A stretch of 15,391 nucleotides of DNA from CAZIWJ01 sp964542855. Its GTDB lineage: Bacteria; Bacteroidota; Bacteroidia; Cytophagales; Cyclobacteriaceae. The position numbers were made by a program, and so were the translations under genes. Of the stretch, positions 9,315 through 15,250 are shown piece after piece; position 1 is the first letter of the stretch; each line of letters opens with the position of its first letter. Under the pieces are notes generated by a model. That model worked only from the letters and a program-made list of their open reading frames with translations, was not told the DNA's origin and did no database searches. Location of the stretch: contig CAZIWJ010000064.1 in NCBI GenBank assembly GCA_964542855.1, positions 1-15,391 of the forward strand, written 5' to 3'.

Positions 9315-9316
9315 TA
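9309..9316 (-). promoter_or_regulatory. Candidate -7 promoter box for tamB-tamL
   Basis: Read on the minus strand this is TACTTTTG, an exact match to the Bacteroidota -7 consensus TAnnTTTG. It would place the transcript start around 9300, about 50 nt upstream of the expected tamB start. No TTG lies at the usual -33 distance, so the evidence is the -7 box and its position only. It overlaps the right arm of the 12-bp inverted repeat. Confidence 0.33.
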
Positions 9317-9407
9317 ATTAATTATTCAACTGCCTGTTTACTGCATTGAAAAGCAACGAATAAGATGAAACGAGTGTTATCGGAAATGAATACAAGGAAC
9401 TAATTGA

Positions 9408-10070
9408 ATGAAATTACATAAAGAGGGGTATAAGATCATACTGGTTATATTTCTGCTGTTGGCAGCGATTAATACCGGTATTTATTTACTGGTGAGTGGG
9501 CAACTCATTATTATGACTGTACTGATTGTATCGAGCTTAATGTTTTTTGGTTTTGTTGTTTACTTTTTTCGCGATCCACAAATTAACATCGATGCCAACG
9601 ACAAACTGGTGCTGGCCCCGGCCGATGGAAAAGTGGTGGTGGTTGAAGACACTGATGAAGATGAGTATTTCAAGGATAAGCGCCTACAGGTTTCTATTTT
9701 CATGTCGCCCCTGAACGCACACATTAACCGCACACCGGTAGCTGGAAAGGTAAATTATTACCAGTATCACGAAGGAAAATACCTGGTGGCCTGGCACCCC
9801 AAATCGAGTAAGGAAAATGAACGGACTACCACGGTACTTGAGCATAAAAACGGTATTGAAGTACTGGTAAGGCAAATTGCCGGTGCAGTAGCCCGGAGAA
9901 TATGCAACTACACTGAATTAAATAAACCCATTGCCCAGGGGGCTGAATTTGGTTTTATTAAATTCGGATCCAGGGTAGATGTTTTTCTACCCGTTAACGC
10001 AGATGTAAAAGTTGAAATCGGACAGAAGGCAAAAGCCGGACGTACCGTACTCGCAGAATTACCTGATTAA
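9408..10070 (+). CDS. psd: Phosphatidylserine decarboxylase proenzyme (short form)
   Basis: A 220-aa enzyme that converts phosphatidylserine to phosphatidylethanolamine, the main zwitterionic lipid of the envelope. Two membrane helices (about 9-30 and 33-53) are followed by FRDP (54-57), then APADGKV (70-76), the SPLNAHINR segment with catalytic-site His105, and the ENER motif (136-139). The self-cleavage site is FGS (186-188). Cleavage between Gly187 and Ser188 turns Ser188 into the pyruvoyl prosthetic group and leaves a small C-terminal alpha chain of about 33 residues. Length and motifs match the short bacterial/archaeal-type Psd rather than the roughly 320-aa E. coli type. The ATG at 9408 is the first Met before the membrane helices. 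The next gene starts 2 bp after the stop, so the two form an operon. No phosphatidylserine synthase gene is in the window. Confidence 0.94.
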   Translation: MKLHKEGYKIILVIFLLLAAINTGIYLLVSGQLIIMTVLIVSSLMFFGFVVYFFRDPQINIDANDKLVLAPADGKVVVVEDTDEDEYFKDKRLQVSIFMSPLNAHINRTPVAGKVNYYQYHEGKYLVAWHPKSSKENERTTTVLEHKNGIEVLVRQIAGAVARRICNYTELNKPIAQGAEFGFIKFGSRVDVFLPVNADVKVEIGQKAKAGRTVLAELPD

Positions 10071-10072
10071 CT

Positions 10073-11023
10073 ATGACCACCCCTCCCAATATTACCGACA
10101 TTCGAGCAGCTGCCGAACGAATTAAGCCCTTTATTCATCGTACACCCGTACTGACCAGCGAAAGCATTAACCAGATCGGAGAAGCAGAGTTCTTTTTTAA
10201 GTGTGAAAACTTCCAGCGGGCCGGGGCTTTTAAAATGCGTGGTGCTGCCAATGCAGTGCTGTCGTTAAGCGAACAGGACGGTGCCAAAGGAGTGGCTACC
10301 CATTCTTCAGGAAACCACGGCCAGGCGCTGGCCCGGGCAGCCCGCTCGGCCGGTATACCAGCTTATATTGTGATGCCTAACACAGCACCAAAAGTGAAAC
10401 AGGCGGCAGTAAAAGAATACGGGGCAGAGGTTATTTTTTGCGAACCCACCCTGCAGGCTCGGGAAGATACGCTAAATGAGGTTGTTGAACGTACCGGGGC
10501 TACTTTTATTCATCCGTATAATGACCTGCGCGTAATAGCCGGCCAGGGTACAACGGCTTTGGAACTGATTGAAGATACAGATCATCAGCTCGATGTGGTT
10601 ATTGCCCCGGTAGGAGGAGGAGGGCTGTTGGGAGGTACAGCCATCACTACCAATTCTTTGCTCCCCAACGCTACTATTCTTGCCGGTGAACCGGAAGGTG
10701 CCAATGATGCATTTCAGTCGTTGCAGAAAGGAGAAATTGTTCCCTCAGTACAACCGGATACCATTGCCGATGGCCTGTTAACTTCTCTGGGCACAAATAC
10801 TTTCCCGATTATCCAGGAACGGGTAAAAGAAATTATCACGGTAAACGACCGGGAAATTATTGCCAGTATGAGGCTAATTTGGGAGCGAATGAAAATTATT
10901 ATTGAACCTTCGTGTGCGGTACCCCTGGCAGCTATCTTAAAAGAAAAACATCGTTTCAGCAATCAGAAGATCGGGCTTATACTAACCGGGGGAAATGTTG
11001 ACCTGGAAAAACTTCCTTTTTAG
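10073..11023 (+). CDS. PLP fold-type II serine/threonine dehydratase or serine racemase
   Basis: A 316-aa enzyme without an ACT regulatory domain. Residues 20-63 closely follow eukaryotic serine racemase: FIHRTPVLTS, then FFKCENFQ, then AGAFKMRGAANAV with PLP-binding Lys54. The SSGNHGQ loop (78-84) holds the Ser expected to act as the re-face acid/base, and the PLP-phosphate loop is GGGG (181-184). E206, A210 and D212 in GEPEGAND have the spacing of the divalent-metal site of serine racemase. The later TIADG, GTNTFPII and IWERMK segments and LTGGNVDL also match that family. The same fold and motifs occur in serine/threonine dehydratases and hydroxyaspartate ammonia-lyases, so the reaction (L-to-D-serine racemisation or deamination to pyruvate or 2-oxobutanoate) cannot be settled from sequence. 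It lies 2 bp behind psd in an operon and is convergent, with a 6-bp gap, to the 148-aa gene. Confidence 0.88.
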   Translation: MTTPPNITDIRAAAERIKPFIHRTPVLTSESINQIGEAEFFFKCENFQRAGAFKMRGAANAVLSLSEQDGAKGVATHSSGNHGQALARAARSAGIPAYIVMPNTAPKVKQAAVKEYGAEVIFCEPTLQAREDTLNEVVERTGATFIHPYNDLRVIAGQGTTALELIEDTDHQLDVVIAPVGGGGLLGGTAITTNSLLPNATILAGEPEGANDAFQSLQKGEIVPSVQPDTIADGLLTSLGTNTFPIIQERVKEIITVNDREIIASMRLIWERMKIIIEPSCAVPLAAILKEKHRFSNQKIGLILTGGNVDLEKLPF

Positions 11024-11029
11024 GCTAGA

Positions 11030-11476
11030 TCAATGGCTGTTTTCTTTCAGCCACTTAACTGCCTCTTCGTACGACTGGCACAGTTTAATATCGAGGATAC
11101 GCTTGGCTTTGGAAGAAAAAATGGCAGCCGAAAGGTTGGCAAACACATCCGGGGAGACCACGTGAGCAAACTTCTTTAATCCAGCCGCTGTCATTTTGGG
11201 AAAGTGAACATTCTCAACCCAGTCCATTGCCTGATCCCAGACGCCAATAACTTGCCGGTTGTCATTTATCGTTTTGGTTAGCCCGTACTGCTTAACCAGA
11301 TCAATACCGTGTAAGGATCCCTCTTTAATCTGCCCTTCCGATAAATTACAACCTTTCCAGTTACTGTACAGAATGCCATCATTAGGAATGGGGGTTAGTT
11401 CGAGATAAACCATTCCATCATTATCAGTAAGCTTTATGGATTCTATGTATTGATAGTTGTTTGATCGTCCGGGCAT
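11030..11476 (-). CDS. SpoIIAA/STAS-like small cytoplasmic protein, 148 aa
   Basis: No signal peptide or membrane helix. The core, residues 70-145, has the layout of the small SpoIIAA/STAS-like proteins common in Bacteroidota: a DNR strand (NDNRQVIGVW, 71-80), a helix with W86, HFPKMTAAGLKKFAHVVSPD (91-110), VFANLSA, and a final helix with YEEAVKWLKE (136-145). These proteins have no established biochemical role, and no phosphorylatable-Ser consensus is obvious here. The N-terminal 40 residues look like a beta-rich extension. An exact -7-type box lies about 50 bp upstream, which suggests its own promoter; it follows the VIT-type transporter on the same strand with a 77-bp gap. The gene is very likely real; the fold assignment is from pattern only. 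Confidence 0.7.
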   Translation of the reverse strand: MPGRSNNYQYIESIKLTDNDGMVYLELTPIPNDGILYSNWKGCNLSEGQIKEGSLHGIDLVKQYGLTKTINDNRQVIGVWDQAMDWVENVHFPKMTAAGLKKFAHVVSPDVFANLSAAIFSSKAKRILDIKLCQSYEEAVKWLKENSH

Positions 11477-11524
11477 AACGAGTGGTTAACAAAAGGTTAT
11501 TAGCTACAAAAAAGGTATAATCAA

Positions 11525-11532
11525 CAAATATA
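11525..11532 (-). promoter_or_regulatory. Candidate -7 promoter box for the 148-aa gene
   Basis: The minus strand reads TATATTTG, an exact TAnnTTTG match, 48 bp before the ATG at 11476. A TTTG lies at 11558-11555 with a 22-base spacer, slightly longer than usual for the Bacteroidota -33 element, and falls inside the last codons of the VIT gene. Together they suggest a separate promoter for the 148-aa gene. Confidence 0.4.
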
Positions 11533-11553
11533 TGGTAGAAAAAAGAAAGGATA

Positions 11554-12306
11554 TCAAAGTATTTTTTCTAATATGTTCCCAACAAAATAGGAAACCAGGG
11601 CAGCACCGGCTCCTAGAATCAGGGTTTCACCAATACTTTTTACCTTATTGCTTTGCGTAACGTACGATTTTAACCAACCAATAGCTATAAAACCCAGTGA
11701 AGTAAGTACACAGGACGTAACGAAAAGGTTGCTGAACCCTGCCATGTAATCGAGTATATAATAATCTAGCACGTAGGAAATCAGGGGGATTATCCCCATA
11801 ACCACGAACGATAGGTAGGTAATGGCTCCCATAGCCACAGGCGATTTACTTCCTTCTACCATGCCCAGTTCTTCTTTCATCATTATATCCACCCACCGGT
11901 CTTTATCCGATGTTATGGTGTCAACTACCTGTTCCAGTAGTTCACCGCTGAAGCCTTTTTCCTGGTAAATTTCGCGGACTTCCTGGCGCTCAACTTCCGG
12001 TAAGTGGTTTACCTCCCAGTATTCCTGGGTTTTATTCTTCTGATAATTTTCCAGTTCCGACTTATTGGATAAATAACTGCCTACCGACATGGCGAAACCA
12101 TCGGCCAGTAAATTGGCAAAACCGAGAATAATCACAACAGACGAATCAAGACTGGCTCCTACCGAGCCGGCTACTACGGCAAAAGTAGTTACACTGCCAT
12201 CAATGCCCCCATAAACGAATTCGCCTAAATACTCCTGAAACCTGTAAAATAATCCTCCCCGCTGATGTATATTTTCCTCATCCTGTTTATGCGTTTTCAG
12301 ATTCAT
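11554..12306 (-). CDS. VIT1/CCC1-family iron/manganese transporter
   Basis: A 250-aa integral membrane protein with about five helices: about 30-50, 57-80, 157-180, 190-212 and 227-247. Helix 1 carries YGGIDGSVTTFAVVAG (32-47) with pore Asp36. Helix 2 carries ANLLADGFAMSVGSYLS (64-80) with Met73. The long cytoplasmic segment 85-150 matches the metal-binding domain of plant VIT1: E95, E98, E106, E109, M142, M143 and E146 align without gaps to its Glu/Met ligands (from memory of the Eucalyptus VIT1 structure). The pore glutamate of helix 2 in VIT1 is Asn65 here. Members move Fe2+ and/or Mn2+ out of the cytosol, driven by protons. Its position behind the feo genes on the same strand suggests protection against iron overload. 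The ATG at 12306 is the only start before helix 1. A palindromic motif lies 14-24 bp upstream, in the 62-bp gap to the 80-aa gene. Confidence 0.9.
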   Translation of the reverse strand: MNLKTHKQDEENIHQRGGLFYRFQEYLGEFVYGGIDGSVTTFAVVAGSVGASLDSSVVIILGFANLLADGFAMSVGSYLSNKSELENYQKNKTQEYWEVNHLPEVERQEVREIYQEKGFSGELLEQVVDTITSDKDRWVDIMMKEELGMVEGSKSPVAMGAITYLSFVVMGIIPLISYVLDYYILDYMAGFSNLFVTSCVLTSLGFIAIGWLKSYVTQSNKVKSIGETLILGAGAALVSYFVGNILEKIL

Positions 12307-12319
12307 AATCCTTGTACTT

Positions 12320-12330
12320 TTAACCTGTTA
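12320..12330. promoter_or_regulatory. Near-palindromic motif upstream of the VIT gene
   Basis: The plus strand reads TTAACCTGTTA (arms TTAAC/TAA..GTTA, one end base off from TTAAC-N2-GTTAA). It leaves 13 bases before the ATG at 12306, the same distance as its twin before the 80-aa gene. The role is unknown; it could be an operator or coincidence. Confidence 0.22.
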
Positions 12331-12368
12331 CCGATCAGGAATAAATTAAAGGATAATAAATATACTAT

Positions 12369-12611
12369 TTACGTAAACCGCTCCTTTTGTTCAGCTTCTT
12401 GTGGCTGGTTCTTTTTTTGTTGCTGTAAAAGTAATCCAACAAAGTACCCCATAAGGTTGAACAGCAAAATAATTAATGGCGGATAAATCATTACCCTGGG
12501 CATGGCCAGTAAAAACAGGTTTTCGCCGCTGTGCAACAGCGCCGGATTAAGTTGATAACCCAGGAACAGGACAAGAGCAGTTGAGAAGAAAATATATTTA
12601 AGTGCGCGCAT
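12369..12611 (-). CDS. Small two-helix inner membrane protein, 80 aa
   Basis: Two hydrophobic segments, residues 4-20 (KYIFFSTALVLFLGYQL is the core) and about 40-62 (PPLIILLFNLMGYFVGLLL), flank a short loop. A hydrophilic Gln/Lys/Glu-rich tail follows (QQQKKNQPQEAEQKERF). The layout recalls LapA-like (DUF1049) proteins, which also have two helices and a charged tail, but the loop motif is not diagnostic and I do not assign the family. It lies 75 bp behind the FeoB-associated gene and 62 bp ahead of the VIT transporter, all on one strand, so a link to iron handling is possible but rests on position alone. The start is the ATG at 12611, directly before the first helix. Confidence 0.65.
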   Translation of the reverse strand: MRALKYIFFSTALVLFLGYQLNPALLHSGENLFLLAMPRVMIYPPLIILLFNLMGYFVGLLLQQQKKNQPQEAEQKERFT

Positions 12612-12624
12612 AAAACAGTGAGGT

Positions 12625-12636
12625 TTAACAGGTTAA
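12625..12636. promoter_or_regulatory. Palindromic motif upstream of the 80-aa membrane protein gene
   Basis: The plus strand reads TTAACAGGTTAA: perfect 5-bp arms TTAAC/GTTAA around AG. It lies 13 bases before the ATG at 12611, matching in sequence type and distance the motif before the VIT gene. This would fit a shared operator, but no regulator is known. Confidence 0.25.
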
Positions 12637-12663
12637 TGATACCAAATCCTGTACCGGGTTACA

Positions 12664-12677
12664 CTGATCTATATCAC
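12664..12677. promoter_or_regulatory. FNR/CRP-like palindrome
   Basis: CTGATCTATATCAC matches the FNR-type pattern TTGAT-N4-ATCAA at 8 of 10 positions, with the two mismatches placed symmetrically at the ends. It lies between the stop of the FeoB-associated gene and the start of the 80-aa gene, about 53 bp upstream of the latter. A Crp/Fnr-family regulator, common in Bacteroidota, could bind here. The match is short and could be chance. Confidence 0.25.
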
Positions 12678-12686
12678 TTGCTTATT

Positions 12687-12842
12687 CTACTTATTATCAA
12701 TTTGCTGTTTAACGGTATCGAAATCGACCTGGCAGCCAGAGCATCCTGATCCGCAGGATGGTTTATTACTGCCTGCGAACCTGCGGTAGAGATAAACCAG
12801 GGCACCGGTACCAATTAACCATACTAGAATATCCTGTATCAT
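12687..12842 (-). CDS. FeoB-associated Cys-rich membrane protein, 51 aa
   Basis: A short gene found by reading the gap behind feoB: ATG at 12840-12842, TAG at 12687-12689. The protein starts MIQDILVWLIGTGALVYLY, a single N-terminal membrane helix (residues 3-19). A basic RR follows at 20-21, then the cysteine cluster CGSGCSGC (C30, C34, C37) and a short polar tail ending DNK. This layout, one helix followed by a CxxxCxxC-like cluster directly behind feoB, defines the FeoB-associated Cys-rich proteins. They occupy the place of FeoC in many non-enteric feo operons; a role in metal or redox sensing, or in stabilising FeoB, has been proposed but not established. It starts 13 bp after the feoB stop and is probably co-transcribed with it. 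Confidence 0.86.
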   Translation of the reverse strand: MIQDILVWLIGTGALVYLYRRFAGSNKPSCGSGCSGCQVDFDTVKQQIDNK

Positions 12843-12855
12843 ATGCTTGCATTAT

Positions 12856-14994
12856 TTAATGAAAAACCTGGTAAACGAACAGTGCGCTGAAGTAAGCCAA
12901 CAGGGTCATGTACGTTAATTGAATTAACGGCCATTTCCAGGAGTTCGTTTCTCGTTTTACCACCGCCAGTGTACTCATACACTGCATGGCAAAAGCATAA
13001 AAAATCATCAGCGAGAAAGCTACCGCGGGGGTAAACCGTTTCTCCCCGGTTTCGGGCACTGTTTCATTGGCGAGTCGCTGTTTAATGGTTTGCTCGTCAT
13101 CATCTCCTATACTGTACAGAGTAGATATTGTACTCACAAATACTTCCCGGGCAGCAAAGGAAGTAATCAGGGCAATGCCAATTTTCCAGTCGTAGCCCAG
13201 GGGCTTAATAACCGGCTCAATGGCTCTGCCCATAATTCCGGCATAAGACTGTTCCAGCTCTTTGGCTGCCAGCTTCTTTTCGTATTCAGCTTTGGTAATA
13301 CTGCCGGTATCCACTTGTTCAGTAAGTTCACGTTCTATCTGCTCAATTTTATCGCCCGGTCCGTAACTGGCCAGCAGCCATAAAATAATAGAGATGGCTA
13401 AAATAATTTTTCCGGCCTGAATAACGAAAGCACTCGATTTCTCATAAATAGTTATCCCTACATTTTTCCAGCGCGGAATCCTGTAATCCGGCAGCTCCAT
13501 GATCAGGAAACTGGATTCTTTCAAATTCACCAGGTAGCGGGCAACCAGGGCAGTAAGTAAAGCCATTACAAACCCTAACAGGTACATGGCCATTAAAACC
13601 AGCCCCTGCTGATTAATGAAGCCCAGTACAGTTTTATTCGGTACAATCAGGGCAATGAGAATGGTGTACACCGGCAGGCGGGCCGAGCAGCTCATGAGCG
13701 GGATTACAAAAATGGTTAGCAGCCGATCTTTCCAGCTCCCCACGTTACGGGTAGCCATAATTGCCGGCACTGCACAGGCCACCCCGGATATTAGGGGTAC
13801 AACACTCCGCCCGTTTAGCCCGAAACGGCTCATCACCCGGTCCATCAGGAAAACCGCCCGGGCCATGTATCCACTTTCTTCCAGAATGGATATAAACAGA
13901 AACAGGAGGGCAATTTGCGGAATAAAAATCACTACCCCGGCAATACCGGGGATAATGCCTTCGGTGAGTAAGGCATTCAGGGGGCCTTCTGGAAGCATTT
14001 CCTGCAGGGAAGCCCCCAAACTGGCGAAACTCCAGTCAATAAAGTCCATGGGTACCGTTGCCCAGGCAAATATAGCCTGGAAAATGACGGTCAATACCAG
14101 GAAAAAAATAACGTAACCCAACACCGGGTGTGTTACCAACTTGTCTAACCGCCCTGTAAACCGTTGCTTCCCCGGCTTACCTACCTTTTTCGTTACTTCC
14201 TGCAACACGTCGCCGATTTTCCGATAGCGATCGGACGTTTCGCGGGTTTGAAGCGAAAGAGCCTTAAAACCGCTTTTGGCCCTGGCATCAAGAACAGCCG
14301 ATTTTTCTTTCTCGCTTAACCAGGAACTGCTTTCCAGGTGCTGGGCACACAAGTAGGCCCGATAATCGTTTTCCAGGTTTAAAGTTGCTTTAACGGTTGA
14401 AACCAGCTCCGGGGTGTACTGTAAAATATCTGTAAAAGGAATAAATGGCTGCTGACGGTAATTGGCAATGGCAGATTTTAGGTGATCAATACCTTTTCCC
14501 TCGCGGGCGTTGATCCTTACTACGGGTACCTTTAATATTTCCGACAACTGCTGCTCATTAACCCGGAATCCACGCTTTTCAGCGGTCTCGACCATATTCA
14601 GGGCAAGAATAACCGGTACGCCCAGGTCATAGATCTGGGTAAATAATAACAAGTTCCGTTCCAGGTTGGTGGCATCAGCCACTACAATAACCAAATCGGG
14701 AAATGATTCAGAGGAGGGGTTAGTAAGAATATCAAGAACTACCTGTTCATCGGAAGTATGAGGATAGATGCTGTAGGTACCGGGCAGGTCAACAACACGG
14801 GCTTTTATATCCCGGCTAATAATACTTTTTCCTTCTTTGCGCTCTACTGTGATGCCGGGAAAATTACCAACCTTCTGGTTCAGGCCGGTTAAGAGGTTAA
14901 ATAACGATGTTTTACCCGCATTGGGGTTACCTGCCAAAGCTATTGACCAGTTTTTCCTTACAGTTGTTGTATCGCGCTCTATTGTTTGCGACAT
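12856..14994 (-). CDS. feoB: FeoB ferrous iron transporter
   Basis: A 712-aa inner-membrane Fe2+ importer. The N-terminal G domain shows G1 GNPNAGKTS (22-30), G2 Thr49 in PGITVERKEG, G3 DLPGTYS (69-75), G4 NMVE (133-136) and G5 NAREGKG (162-168). The usual G4 Asp is Glu and the usual G5 Ser is Asn. A helical regulatory domain (about 190-275) leads to the two Gate repeats: GVACAVPAIMATR (404-416), with Cys407 in the proposed iron path, and MSCSARLPVY (434-443). Other conserved membrane motifs are LEESGYMAR (371-379), AAREVFV (614-620) and FAMQCMSTLAVVKRE (668-682). Between membrane segments, residues 545-585 form a charged, probably coiled-coil loop. The gene lies 3 bp behind feoA and 13 bp ahead of the FeoB-associated gene, giving a feoA-feoB-accessory operon. 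Confidence 0.96.
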   Translation of the reverse strand: MSQTIERDTTTVRKNWSIALAGNPNAGKTSLFNLLTGLNQKVGNFPGITVERKEGKSIISRDIKARVVDLPGTYSIYPHTSDEQVVLDILTNPSSESFPDLVIVVADATNLERNLLLFTQIYDLGVPVILALNMVETAEKRGFRVNEQQLSEILKVPVVRINAREGKGIDHLKSAIANYRQQPFIPFTDILQYTPELVSTVKATLNLENDYRAYLCAQHLESSSWLSEKEKSAVLDARAKSGFKALSLQTRETSDRYRKIGDVLQEVTKKVGKPGKQRFTGRLDKLVTHPVLGYVIFFLVLTVIFQAIFAWATVPMDFIDWSFASLGASLQEMLPEGPLNALLTEGIIPGIAGVVIFIPQIALLFLFISILEESGYMARAVFLMDRVMSRFGLNGRSVVPLISGVACAVPAIMATRNVGSWKDRLLTIFVIPLMSCSARLPVYTILIALIVPNKTVLGFINQQGLVLMAMYLLGFVMALLTALVARYLVNLKESSFLIMELPDYRIPRWKNVGITIYEKSSAFVIQAGKIILAISIILWLLASYGPGDKIEQIERELTEQVDTGSITKAEYEKKLAAKELEQSYAGIMGRAIEPVIKPLGYDWKIGIALITSFAAREVFVSTISTLYSIGDDDEQTIKQRLANETVPETGEKRFTPAVAFSLMIFYAFAMQCMSTLAVVKRETNSWKWPLIQLTYMTLLAYFSALFVYQVFH

Positions 14995-14997
14995 ACT

Positions 14998-15216
14998 TTA
15001 TGCTAATTCTACCATGGCAGCTTCGTCTAATCGCAAAGAAACCGATGAGTTGCCCAGGTTAATGACAATAGGCCCACCAAAAGGGGCTGCCAGTGTTACT
15101 TCAACTTCTCTGCCGGGTAGCAGCCCCATCTCGATAAGGCGTAAAGAAAAGGCACAGGGCTTTACGACCTGGATAATTCCTTTATTTCCAACACCAAGCT
15201 GCGATAGTGTTTTCAT
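14998..15216 (-). CDS. feoA: FeoA, SH3-like accessory protein of FeoB
   Basis: A 72-aa cytoplasmic protein with the full FeoA pattern: an N-terminal MKTLSQLGVGNKGII, then LRLIEMGLLPGREVEV (25-40), APFGGPIVINLGNSSVSLR (44-62) and DEAAMVEL at the end. It folds as a small SH3-like barrel and is thought to bind FeoB and aid iron uptake. It is the first gene of the operon, stopping 3 bp before feoB. The ATG at 15216 is the obvious start. Its upstream region has overlapping palindromes that could bind a metal-responsive repressor. Confidence 0.95.
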   Translation of the reverse strand: MKTLSQLGVGNKGIIQVVKPCAFSLRLIEMGLLPGREVEVTLAAPFGGPIVINLGNSSVSLRLDEAAMVELA

Positions 15217-15227
15217 ACTTATTTGTG

Positions 15228-15250
15228 TTAGTTAGCGAAACTAATGCTAA
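15228..15250. promoter_or_regulatory. Candidate metal-repressor operator upstream of feoA
   Basis: Two overlapping inverted repeats: TTAGTT-N5-AACTAA (15228-15244, perfect 6-bp arms) and TTAGC-N9-GCTAA (15232-15250). The first resembles DtxR/IdeR-family operators (TTAGGTTAGCCTAACCTAA) with one base missing in each half. It lies 12-34 bp before the feoA ATG and overlaps a near-match to the -7 box on the minus strand (TAGTTTCG, 15243-15236). This placement would let a Fe2+-bound repressor block transcription. No such regulator is in the window. Confidence 0.33.

Noticed and set aside
9365..9403. 12-codon frame (MKRVLSEMNTRN) ending 4 bp before psd, a possible leader peptide
   Set aside because: Too short to judge, with no regulatory codon run or attenuator stems nearby; such frames are expected by chance.
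13616..14116. 166-codon plus-strand frame inside feoB, and similar ones inside tamB (for example 5006-5404) and feoA/feoB (14837-15235)
   Set aside because: They are antisense to strongly supported genes and have low-complexity, Ser/Arg-rich translations typical of shadow frames.
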